A DNA stretch of 64,000 nucleotides from CAVROP01 sp050008495 (GTDB lineage: Bacteria > Acidobacteriota > Terriglobia > UBA7540), in NCBI GenBank assembly GCA_050008495.1, contig JBEKMN010000003.1, positions 62,001 through 126,000 on the forward strand. Reading direction: 5' to 3'. Under the pieces are notes generated by a model. The model was not told where the DNA came from, ran no database searches, and saw only the letters and a list, made by a program, of their open reading frames with translations. Positions within the stretch are counted from its first letter, which is position 1, and each line of letters starts with the position of its first letter. A program made the translations under genes and the position numbers. This document shows, in pieces, positions 45,351 through 53,546 of this stretch.

Positions 45351-45503
45351 TTAGTAATAGAACTTCGGGGCGAACTGAATGTCGCGTGCTCCTTGTGAGC
45401 TGGTGATTTGGCCGAACCCTGCGCCAATCCCTGCACTCGGAGCATTGAAAATCGGCGTATTGGTGAAATTGATGAACGCCGATCGAAACTCGGGTGGAAA
45501 CGG
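45351..45503 (-). pseudogene. C-terminal relic of an Oar-type TonB-dependent receptor
   Basis: The minus strand reads EFRSAFINFTNTPIFNAPSA, then GIGAGFGQITSSQGARDIQF and APKFYY before TAA. This is the characteristic last barrel strands of acidobacterial Oar-like receptors (FN-x-TN-x-P-x-F, FG-x-I, R-x-IQF-x-x-K-x-Y-aromatic end). In frame upstream there is a TGA at 45504-45506, so only 50 of the usual ~1,000 or more codons remain. It is followed by an intact-looking terminator. Confidence 0.75.
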
Positions 45504-45532
45504 TCAGGTACGCCGTTTCCTCATGTCTGAAC

Positions 45533-46207
45533 TCATCTGTCAATTCCCTTGAGAGAATAACTTGTGCTCCGGCCACCGGCAGCGTTTTTGGCGAGAACAT
45601 CGTTCTCGATCAGATATTGGATATCGCGCAGCGCGGTGTCATGTGAGCACTTCCCGATCTTCGCCCATTTGGTGGAGGTCAGCTTTCCCTCGAATCCGCC
45701 TGGCATTCGGCTGAGGACCATGCGTCGCCGCTCGTTGATCGCCGTACCGGCAAGCCTCTCCCAGAACCGCGCCTTGCGCAGCACGGTGGCCAGGGTCTTT
45801 TCGGTCGCGTCAAAAGCGCGGTCGAGGCAGCCCAAAAACCATTCCGTCCAGGGCGTGATGTCGAGCGCTCCTTTCTCCGTCCTCTCGAGGATTTCGTAAT
45901 AGGCTTTCCGCTCCTGCCGGATTTGCGCCGACATGCTGTAAAACCGCTGCGCGCTGTTTTCTGATCTTGCCAAAAGCCAGTCAGCAATCGCCCGCGCCAT
46001 GCGGCCGTTGCCATCGTCGAAGGGGTGAATGGTCACAAACCACAAATGCGCGAGTGCGGACCTCAGAACCGGATCCGTCCTGCCGGTCTCATTCGCCCAC
46101 TCTACAAACCGGGACATCTCACGGTCAAGAAGCGCAGCAGCCGGGGCTTCAAAATGAACGTTCTCCTTGCTAGCCGGACCGGCGTCTGAAAAATGGCAGA
46201 AACCGTC
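45533..46207 (-). pseudogene. 5'-truncated Fic domain protein
   Basis: The reading frame contains ENVHFEAPAAALLDREMSRF, then the Fic core HPFDDGNGRMAR and a C-terminal winged-helix-like part (SHDTALRDIQYLIENDVL). Fic proteins of this type transfer AMP to a target protein and are usually about 370 residues with an N-terminal DUF4172-like part. Here the frame meets a TGA at 46208-46210, and the homologous part starts only near 46180, so ~150 residues are missing. The first ATG is at 46117 (194 residues). The core motif is intact, but whether a functional protein can be made is doubtful. Confidence 0.75.
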
Positions 46208-46248
46208 TCAGGCGGTCCCCCATCCGTCGGTGATGGCAGACGGCGTAG

Positions 46249-46310
46249 GGGGACGGCTTGCCGTCCCCTTTTGCCAGACCCGCGGCGGGCGGGTAGGGCA
46301 AGCCCTACCC
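46249..46310. repeat. Two short perfect hairpins (extragenic palindromes)
   Basis: At 46249-46268 GGGGACGGC is followed by two bases and GCCGTCCCC, then TTTT. At 46291-46310 GGGTAGGGC is followed by AA and GCCCTACCC. Both belong to the GTAGGGG-type palindromes also found at 55158 and 63956. They begin right where the Fic gene is cut off. Confidence 0.6.
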
Positions 46311-46995
46311 CTACACCGCCCCGGTGTTCAGCGGGCGGTCCACGACCGCTCGGAATGACAACTGAAGGGGTTTTGCAGCCTGTTCAGGAAGGGGACAAGC
46401 CCGTTGCGCGCTTTTCGCTTGACAAGAGCGCTGGCCCGTGATAGCCTATTGTGATGGTCAATGTTGGACGTTTTGTCGCCAGGGAGCGCTGTGATGCTGG
46501 GACGGGAAGGTAAAGGTGGGATCGTCCTGGCGTGCGGGGGGAAAGAGGGATCGGGAAGAAACAAAAAATAATACGACCGAAGCCAGTATGTTATTGAAAA
46601 CACAGGGAGGCAGTCGAAACGAAGCTAAGAAGTATATGAAAACAAATGGGTTATTAGAGATAAGCTGGAAAAAATCTTATAAGTTGTTGAAAACAAATAA
46701 CATGGCGTTCTTGAAGGCTGCAGACTTCGCAGCCCTTTGCCGCAAAAACACACGAATATGACCCCAAAACGAGCGAAAATGCATCGTATCGCGCAAAACG
46801 AAGTAAGGATTCCGGGTCCAAAGTGGAGCCAAGTCAGTGACCGCAAGTTGGCTACACGAGTGGCAGCGTCCCGCCGGACGAGTCTATGTGGGTGCCATTC
46901 CGAGCGAAGCGAGGAATCTCGCCCTGGGTGTTTTCAAGCCAGTGCGAGATTCTTCGTCGCCTGCGGCACCCCCGAAAATCACCCCCGCTCGACTT
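46311..46995. other. AT-rich island with three related units
   Basis: No firm gene. From about 46550 to 46780 base composition turns distinctly AT-rich. Three related blocks, TATTGAAAACACAGG, ATATGAAAACAAATGG and TGTTGAAAACAAATAAC, follow each other at 45-51 bp. A plus-strand frame 46516-46761 spans them (YMKTNGLLEISWKKSYKLLK), but it starts at GTG and has no family match that I know. From 46898 there is an ATTCCGAGCGAAGCGAGGAA segment, typical of a dispersed extragenic element. Confidence 0.45.
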
Positions 46996-47025
46996 CGTAC
47001 GGGCACGCCATGGCGTGCCCGTACG
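46996..47025. repeat. Perfect 30-bp palindrome
   Basis: CGTACGGGCACGCCA is followed at once by its exact reverse complement. It is in the leader region of the downstream TPR gene, about 155 bases before its start, and could form a cruciform or an RNA hairpin. Confidence 0.65.
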
Positions 47026-47123
47026 CGGCGGCAAGGTGGGACAATCCTCGCGCCGTGAAGCCGCCGCTGATCCCAACCGGTCCTCGTCCGCTGCAATTGG
47101 TGGGCTGAATCCGGCGCCTGGCG

Positions 47124-47129
47124 TATAAT
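47124..47129 (+). promoter_or_regulatory. Candidate -10 box of the TPR gene
   Basis: A perfect TATAAT, 51 bases before the ATG of the TPR gene. No convincing -35 hexamer is seen at 16-18 bases upstream, so it is only a candidate. Confidence 0.3.
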
Positions 47130-47179
47130 GGGGTCGCTTTAATCGCACAAATTGTGTCAACTCCTGAGGGACGGAAAAT

Positions 47180-48463
47180 ATGCAGATTGCCATCAGAGCG
47201 AAAGCTGTAAGGTGGTTGCTGATTGTCGTCGAAATTGCTGTTCTCGTGGTGCTTATAGTTTGGGTAGGCAGGAGCTGCGTCGCAGACATGCTCGCGAACA
47301 AGCCGACCGTCGGCAATCTCGAACGCGCGGTCAAACTGGATCCTGGCAATGCCGAAATCCAAATGCGATTGGGCAGTCTGTATGAATACAGCCCTGTCGA
47401 TATGCAGGTTGGCAAGGCCGAAGAGGATTTCCGCCGAGCCACTCATCTTAATCCCTATGATCCGCAGACCTGGTTGGACTTGGCGGCTGCTTTGCAGTTT
47501 CAGGGCAGGAGCGATGAGGCCGAGGCTTGCCGACGCCGCGTCGATCTGCTGGCCCCCAAAATCCCCGCCTATCAATGGCCCCTCGCCAATTTCTATCTGC
47601 TGCAGGGAAACACCGAGGAAGCCCTGCGGCATTTTAAGATGGTGCTGGCCGGTACTTCGCAATATGACACTAACGTCTTCACCTTGGCGTGGAAAGCCAC
47701 CGACGACGCCGGGAAGATTCTGCAGGAATTGATTCCGGAGCGAGCTAAGACTGAATTCAATTATCTGAATTTCCTTCTTTCCCGGCATCGTCTGGATGAT
47801 GCAGAGCCAGTCTGGAAGCGAATTCTAGATGGCAGCGATGAATTCTCTCCAAAGGACGCTTCTCCTTACATCGACACCCTGATTGCCGGACACAAGCCGG
47901 AGGAGGCCTACCAGGTTTGGACTGATCTCCAAAAGAGGGGACTGATTCGAAGTTCGTCGACGCTCTCGGGATCGAATCTCATTTTCGATGGAGACTTTGA
48001 GGACGAGTTTCTGAATTTTGGCTTCGCTTGGAGAATCGTTCCTGTGGAAGGAGTTTATGCCGGTGTCGACAGCTCGACTTATCACTCTCCTTCCCATTCC
48101 TTAATGGTCCAATTCTCGGGAAAGGGCAACCTCCAGTTTGAACATGTTTATCAGTATGTAAAGGTGGCTTCGGGGCAAGCCTATCACCTTCAGGCGCTTA
48201 TGAAAACCGAAGGGATTACGACCGACAGCGGGCCGCGCCTGGAAGTGTACGACGCCTATAACCCGACCGTTCTCGACAAATTGACCGACGATCTCACCAG
48301 CACCACCGACGCTTGGACTACCTTGCTTTTGGATTTCGTTACTGGACCCAAGACCCAAATTCTCGTGGTGCGGCTAAAGCGCTTGCCCAGCCAGAAGATC
48401 GACAATCTCATCGCCGGTAGAGTTTGGCTGGATGACGTCCGCCTCACTCCTGCGCAGAAATGA
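47180..48463 (+). CDS. Membrane-anchored TPR protein with C-terminal carbohydrate-binding-like domain
   Basis: 427 residues. A single membrane helix near the N-terminus (WLLIVVEIAVLVVLIVWVG) anchors the rest outside the cytoplasm. Residues ~45-260 form TPR-like helix pairs, for example AEEDFRRATHLNPYDPQTWLDLAAAL and EEALRHFKMVLAG. After about residue 265, NLIFDGDFEDEFLNFGFAWRI begins a beta-sandwich of the kind seen in carbohydrate-binding or galactose-binding modules (SLMVQFSGKGNLQFEHVYQYVKV, WLDDVRL). The arrangement occurs in acidobacterial proteins encoded near exopolysaccharide genes. GAGGGA precedes the ATG. Precise function unknown. Confidence 0.82.
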   Translation: MQIAIRAKAVRWLLIVVEIAVLVVLIVWVGRSCVADMLANKPTVGNLERAVKLDPGNAEIQMRLGSLYEYSPVDMQVGKAEEDFRRATHLNPYDPQTWLDLAAALQFQGRSDEAEACRRRVDLLAPKIPAYQWPLANFYLLQGNTEEALRHFKMVLAGTSQYDTNVFTLAWKATDDAGKILQELIPERAKTEFNYLNFLLSRHRLDDAEPVWKRILDGSDEFSPKDASPYIDTLIAGHKPEEAYQVWTDLQKRGLIRSSSTLSGSNLIFDGDFEDEFLNFGFAWRIVPVEGVYAGVDSSTYHSPSHSLMVQFSGKGNLQFEHVYQYVKVASGQAYHLQALMKTEGITTDSGPRLEVYDAYNPTVLDKLTDDLTSTTDAWTTLLLDFVTGPKTQILVVRLKRLPSQKIDNLIAGRVWLDDVRLTPAQK

Positions 48464-48679
48464 GCGACCATCGAGATTTAAGCTTTTCATGGAACTTTTT
48501 CACGCCTCGGGAGAAATACCCACTCAGGGCAAGTATCGCAATGTTTTGATATGGCTCGCAGAATATAAAGTGTTGCTGCGATCTCAATCGGCGTGTTAGT
48601 CTCGGAGATGGGTAGTTACGGGTTTAACTCAGTTAACATACGAAATCTAGACCAATAACAATTTGCGGAGGAGTTCGCG

Positions 48680-50845
48680 ATGAGTCCCACTGGTATGACC
48701 GTGGAGCGGAATCAGAGCTTTACCTATTGCAACCAGTTCAGGTTTGCGGGTTGGTTTGCAGCGACGATCATTCTCGTCAGCGCCGCTTTCATGCTCGACT
48801 GTGGCGGAAACTCGACAACTGCACCGAATGGGAACACGCCTGCCGCGGTCACAGTGTCCCTTAGTCCGCAAACGGCACAGGTGGCGCTCCTGGGGCAGAC
48901 CCAATTCACCGCCACGGTGACAGGAGGCAGCGCAGGGGTGAATTGGTCGGTGAATGGCTCGGTCGGCGGGGGCATTAACGTGGGGGTGATCAGCAGTTCC
49001 GGACTTTATACGGCGCCCACGATCCTTCCCTCGCCCAACACCGTCACGGTGACAGCGGTGAGCGTAGATAACTCGGCGCAGTCCGCATCAGCGTCAGTGA
49101 CGATTGTAAACCCGCAACCCGCAATTTCCTCGATTTCGCCCGCCACTATTCCTTTGGGAAGCGCCAACACGAAGGTGACCGTGAGCGGAACGGGATTTGC
49201 AAGCGGGTCAGTCGTGGAGTTAGGAGGCACCGCGCTGCCCACGGTATTCTGGAATCCGACCGCGCTCACAGCGACAATCCCTGCTGCCATGTTGGCGATG
49301 CCAGGGACCGTGCCGGTACTTGTGACGACGCCGGGACCGGGTGGTGGGACGAGTTCCGCAGTTAACTTTACGATCCAGGCGGGGGTGTTCGCCACGGCAA
49401 ATCCACAAGTGGCGTTGTACGCGTATGCGGCGCCGCAGGCTGCCTCCGTCTCCGTCGAATACGGAACGGATACAACCTATGGCACGCACACCTGGGCCCA
49501 GAATATACCGGCAGGGGGTGGTGCGGTCCAGATTCTTGTCGCGGGCATGATGGCGAATGCGACCTATCACATGCGCGCCGATGTGACCTACGCCGACGGC
49601 ACCCAGGGCGTCGATCAAGACCATATGTTTACTACGGGCAGTCCTCCGGCTTCTCGCATACCTACGTTTACGGCGACCAATCCTAACGGCCTGGCGCCGA
49701 GCCCGGGGGCAATCCTCTATCATCTGACACAAGGCGCCAACCAGCAACTCCAGGCTGTGGCGACGGACAACGGCGGTAACGTGATCTGGTATTACGATTA
49801 CCCCGAGGGGCTCGGCCTCCCACAGCCGATCAAGCTTCTCCCAAACGGGCATATGCTGATGAACCTCGGCCCGCCGACGCTCGCCGGGGGAACGGTTCGA
49901 GAGATCGATTTGGCCGGAAATATCATCACTAATTTCACCTTCGCTGACCTCAACGGTTGGCTCAGCGCGGCAGGCTACAACCTAGTCGTAAACGGTATTC
50001 ACCACGATCTTCTCCAATTGCCCAATGGACACCTGCTGTTGCTGGTTAATCATTACCAGAACTTTACGGACCTCACGGGATATCCCGGCACGACGGCAGT
50101 GCTCGGCGATGCTCTTATCGAGCTTGATCAGAATCACAACATCGTGTGGCTGTGGGATTCATTTGACCATCTCTGTCCTGCCAACCCCACCAGCCCCTGC
50201 CTCGACATCAACAGGCATCCTTTGAATCTCCCGGACTGGATGCACTCTAACTCCCTCCAGTACTCACCGGACGACGGCAACATCATCATGTCCGTCCGGA
50301 ACCAATCCTGGGTACTCAAAATCGACTATGAGAATGGGCAAGGGACAGGGAACATTCTCTGGCGGCTCGGATATCAGGGGGATTTCACGCTTACCAACGG
50401 CCAAATCCCGGACTGGTTTTCAGCTCAACACTATGCAAACGTCGTGAGCCCTAACACTACCGGAGTTTTTAACCTCGAAATGTTTGACGATGGCGATAAT
50501 CGTGTCCTCGACGCCGCCGGCGATGTGTGCAACGGCCCTGGCCAGCCTAACTGTTGGAGCCGCGTGCCGATCTACCAACTCGATGATTCCAACATGACTG
50601 CAACTATCGTCTGGGATGACAATCTATCTCCAGTTTACGCCTTCTGGGGCGGAAGCGCGCAACAACTGCCCGATTCCAACTTGGTGTTTTGCATAACTAC
50701 GCCCTCGGATGATAGCAGCGGCGCTCGTTACATGGAGGTCACGGACGACTCCACTCCCCAAGTCGTCTTGAAAATTGAGGTTACGGGCCAGAACGCCTAC
50801 CGTGCCGTCCACCTGCCCAGTCTCTACCCCGGCGTGCAGTGGTGA
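48680..50845 (+). CDS. Arylsulfotransferase (ASST-like) with N-terminal Ig-like domains
   Basis: 721 residues. A hydrophobic segment near residue 30 ends in FMLDCGG and is probably a signal peptide or lipoprotein anchor, although the lipobox is not canonical. Then come a bacterial Ig-like domain (VTVSLSPQTAQVALLGQTQF), an IPT/TIG-type domain (ISSISPATIPLGSANTKVTVSG), a short fibronectin-like part, and from about residue 335 the ASST propeller. In the latter VNGIHHDLLQLPNGHLLLL and DWMHSNSLQYSPDDGNIIMS carry the conserved histidines. ASST enzymes move sulfate from phenolic donors to acceptors without PAPS. GGAGGAG lies six bases before the ATG. Confidence 0.85.
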   Translation: MSPTGMTVERNQSFTYCNQFRFAGWFAATIILVSAAFMLDCGGNSTTAPNGNTPAAVTVSLSPQTAQVALLGQTQFTATVTGGSAGVNWSVNGSVGGGINVGVISSSGLYTAPTILPSPNTVTVTAVSVDNSAQSASASVTIVNPQPAISSISPATIPLGSANTKVTVSGTGFASGSVVELGGTALPTVFWNPTALTATIPAAMLAMPGTVPVLVTTPGPGGGTSSAVNFTIQAGVFATANPQVALYAYAAPQAASVSVEYGTDTTYGTHTWAQNIPAGGGAVQILVAGMMANATYHMRADVTYADGTQGVDQDHMFTTGSPPASRIPTFTATNPNGLAPSPGAILYHLTQGANQQLQAVATDNGGNVIWYYDYPEGLGLPQPIKLLPNGHMLMNLGPPTLAGGTVREIDLAGNIITNFTFADLNGWLSAAGYNLVVNGIHHDLLQLPNGHLLLLVNHYQNFTDLTGYPGTTAVLGDALIELDQNHNIVWLWDSFDHLCPANPTSPCLDINRHPLNLPDWMHSNSLQYSPDDGNIIMSVRNQSWVLKIDYENGQGTGNILWRLGYQGDFTLTNGQIPDWFSAQHYANVVSPNTTGVFNLEMFDDGDNRVLDAAGDVCNGPGQPNCWSRVPIYQLDDSNMTATIVWDDNLSPVYAFWGGSAQQLPDSNLVFCITTPSDDSSGARYMEVTDDSTPQVVLKIEVTGQNAYRAVHLPSLYPGVQW

Positions 50846-51275
50846 GGCATCGGGAGACCGGGGGATCCGACGATCAAGTGAACAGCGGTCAAAGTGCACC
50901 TGTTGTTGGTTCGGTTAAGCGCAGGCTCAGGTTTCCAGACAGGTTTCTCTTTGTTGACCCGATCACCGGATCAATCGATCCCCCAATGCCCTAACTGTGC
51001 GTTTTTCCCTGTAGTTGGGATTTGTTCTCCACAACAGCGGCAAACTCCTCATTTGCCGCGTGTTCCGCCGTCGGCTCGACCGCGTGCGGAACTGGCCCCC
51101 CTACTCCTCTCACTGCTAACTCCCTGAAATCATATGTCTGGCAGGCCCTTTTGCCGGCCTCAAAACTGGTGCAGACCTCTGAATATGGCACCTAACCTGC
51201 TCGAAATGCGGGACGTGGCACCAAACTCCAAGTGTCGAACTGTTGACCCAATTCAGATGTCCGGAGGCCTAAAGG
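50846..51275 (+). promoter_or_regulatory. Leader of the one-carbon operon, with a sigma54-like site
   Basis: 430 bases without a gene. At 51186-51200 TGGCAC, five bases, then CTGC matches the -24/-12 promoter of sigma54 (consensus TGGCAC-N5-TTGC) with one change and the right GG-GC spacing, 76 bases before fhs. A second TGGCAC follows at about 51220 without a -12 partner. TTGTTCTCCACAACA-like and GGCAAA/TTTGCC pairs occur further upstream and might be operators. No known riboswitch was recognised. Confidence 0.3.
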
Positions 51276-53039
51276 ATGGCGTACGACGCGACGAAGATGC
51301 AGGACTGGCAGATATCAGAAGCGGCGGAACCCGGGATGCCGAGCCCCCACGAGTGGCAGGAGCGATTAGGTCTTGAACCAAACGAGATGATCCCTATGGG
51401 ACGGCTCGCAAAGCTGGACTTCCTCAGGATCATCGAGCGACTAAAAGACCGACCCGATGGCAAGTACATTGAGGTTACCGCTATTACACCCACCCCACTG
51501 GGCGAGGGAAAGAGCACGACTTCCCTCGGCTTGATCGAGGGTTTAGGCAAGCGAGGCAAGGATGTGGGCGGATGCTTGCGCCAACCTTCAGGCGGTCCGA
51601 CCATGAACATCAAGGGGACAGCGGCTGGAGGCGGGAACGCCCTGCTGATCCCCATGACCGAGTTTTCCCTGGGTTTGACCGGCGACATCAACGATATCGT
51701 GAACGCCCACAACTTGGCTATGGTGGCGCTCACCGCTCGCATGCAGCACGAGCGAAACTATAACGACGAGGAGCTTCAGAAGCACAGCATCACACGCCGC
51801 CTGGACATTGACCCCACCCGCGTCGAGATGGGCTGGGTCATGGATTTTTGCGCCCAGGCGCTACGCAACATCATCATCGGCATCGGCGGCAAACAGGACG
51901 GCTACATGATGCAGTCTAAGTTCGGCATTGCGGTAAGTTCCGAACTCATGGCCACTCTTTCCATCGTCACGGACCTGGCCGACCTCAGGAAGCGGTTGGG
52001 AGCGATTACTGTGGCCTACGACAAGAAGGGCAATCCGGTCACCACGAGCGATTTGGACGTGGCGGGGGCCATGACGGCCTGGATGCGCAACTGCATCAAC
52101 CCCACGCTTTGCTCGACCGCAGAGTATCAGCCTTGCATGGTGCATGCCGGCCCCTTCGCCAACATCGCCGTCGGCCAGTCTTCCATTATCGCTGACCGGT
52201 TGGGACTGAAGATGTTCGATTATCACGTCACGGAAAGCGGCTTTGCGGCGGACATCGGCTTCGAGAAGTTCTGGAACGTCAAGTGTCGTTACAGCGGTCT
52301 GAAGCCCAACGTCTCCATTCTGACGGCCACCATCCGGGCTCTTAAAATGCACGGGGGCGGACCAAAGGTGGTTCCGGGCCTGCCTCTCCCCGACGCCTAC
52401 ACCAAGGAGAATCTCGGGCTGCTCGAAAAGGGTCTACCCAACCTGCTTCATCACCTGAACATCATTCGCCGTTCGGGGATCAACCCCGTGGTCTGCATCA
52501 ACCGCTTCCACACCGACACCGCCGAGGAAGTCGCTTTGATCCGCAAGGCTGTGGAAGCCACGGGAGCGCGCTGCGCGGCCTCGGAGCACTGGCTCAAGGG
52601 TGGGGACGGCGCCCTGGAGCTGGCGGATGCCGTGCTGGATGCCTGCAAGGATGCGAACAACTTCCGATTCCTCTATCCACTCGAGATGAAGCTCCGAGAC
52701 AGGGTGGAACTCATCGCCAAAGTAGTCTATGGCGCTGATGGTGTGGCGTGGGCCCCGGAGGCAGACGCCAAAGCCAAGCAGCTTGAGGCCGATCCCAAAT
52801 TCGCTGATTACGCTACGATGATGGTAAAAACACACCTCAGCTTGAGCCACGACCCGACGCTCAAGGGTGTTCCGCAAGGTTGGATTTTGCCCATTCGGGA
52901 CGTTCTAGTTTACTCGGGAGCGAAGTTCCTCTGCCCCTGCGCCGGCACGATCAGCTTGATGCCTGGGACCTCTTCTAGCCCGGGCTTCCGCCGGGTGGAT
53001 GTGGATGTGAAGACCGGGAAAGTATCAGGATTGTTTTGA
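51276..53039 (+). CDS. fhs: Formate-tetrahydrofolate ligase
   Basis: 587 residues. Catalyses ATP-dependent formylation of THF to 10-formyl-THF (reversible). The P-loop ITPTPLGEGKSTTS is at about 70-83, followed by the family strings GGPTMNIKGTAAGGG, FSLGLTGDINDIVNAHNL, and LDIDPTRVEMGWVMD. The C-terminal part has the conserved HWLKGGDGALELA. It is slightly longer than the usual ~555 residues because of an N-terminal extension of about 25 residues. GGAGG is 8 bases before the ATG. First gene of the tetrahydrofolate operon. Confidence 0.96.
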   Translation: MAYDATKMQDWQISEAAEPGMPSPHEWQERLGLEPNEMIPMGRLAKLDFLRIIERLKDRPDGKYIEVTAITPTPLGEGKSTTSLGLIEGLGKRGKDVGGCLRQPSGGPTMNIKGTAAGGGNALLIPMTEFSLGLTGDINDIVNAHNLAMVALTARMQHERNYNDEELQKHSITRRLDIDPTRVEMGWVMDFCAQALRNIIIGIGGKQDGYMMQSKFGIAVSSELMATLSIVTDLADLRKRLGAITVAYDKKGNPVTTSDLDVAGAMTAWMRNCINPTLCSTAEYQPCMVHAGPFANIAVGQSSIIADRLGLKMFDYHVTESGFAADIGFEKFWNVKCRYSGLKPNVSILTATIRALKMHGGGPKVVPGLPLPDAYTKENLGLLEKGLPNLLHHLNIIRRSGINPVVCINRFHTDTAEEVALIRKAVEATGARCAASEHWLKGGDGALELADAVLDACKDANNFRFLYPLEMKLRDRVELIAKVVYGADGVAWAPEADAKAKQLEADPKFADYATMMVKTHLSLSHDPTLKGVPQGWILPIRDVLVYSGAKFLCPCAGTISLMPGTSSSPGFRRVDVDVKTGKVSGLF

Positions 53040-53053
53040 GGCCGGAGGACACT

Positions 53054-53509
53054 ATGTACATTAATACTGCTTATCTTTTCGAGGGCATGCGCGAGGAGAC
53101 TCGAGAGAGAATTCTGGAGACAGCTCTCGAGGAATCCCATGCGCCGGGGGATTTTCTGTTTCACCAGGGTGAACCCGCCCGGGAGTTTTATGTTCTTATG
53201 GAAGGACGGGTGCGGATTAGCGTGGGAGTCCAAGGGCTCCTAGCCCATGTGGCCAGCGACCCGGGCGATATGGTTGGTTGGTCGAGCCTGGTGGGAAACC
53301 CCACTTACACGGCTTCCGCCGAATGCCTGGGTCCCGTCAAGGTCTCGAAGCTTGAAAAGTCTCAGTTGGATAGAATCCTGGTTGCGGACCCGGTGAGCGG
53401 AATGATCTTCTTCAAGCATCTTGCCGTACTGATCGGGCGCCGCTTGGCGCAGAGCTACGCGGCAACTTTGGCGGGGCATGGAGTACAAGAACCGCGTTCG
53501 TACGGGTAG
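53054..53509 (+). CDS. Single-domain cyclic-nucleotide-binding (CAP-ED) protein
   Basis: 151 residues containing only the CAP-ED fold: ILETALEESHAPGDFLFHQGEPAREFYVLMEGRVRIS is the first half, followed by DPGDMVGWSSLVGNPTYTASAECLGPVKVSKLEK, equivalent to the phosphate-binding cassette. The cassette lacks the classical R-x-A core of cAMP sites, so the ligand may differ. The C-terminus is a helix without a DNA-binding domain, so it is not a Crp-type transcription factor. ATG at 53054, with GGAGG six bases before, is only 14 bases past the fhs stop. Sitting between fhs and metF, it could sense a signal for the one-carbon enzymes. Confidence 0.8.
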   Translation: MYINTAYLFEGMREETRERILETALEESHAPGDFLFHQGEPAREFYVLMEGRVRISVGVQGLLAHVASDPGDMVGWSSLVGNPTYTASAECLGPVKVSKLEKSQLDRILVADPVSGMIFFKHLAVLIGRRLAQSYAATLAGHGVQEPRSYG

Positions 53510-53546
53510 CAGACTGCTGAGAGGCACAAACGATAAGGAGAGGCCA

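Noticed and set aside
46516..46761. Hypothetical 81-residue protein in the AT-rich island
   Set aside because: GTG start without a good ribosome site and made of three repeat units; kept as an island feature, not as a gene.
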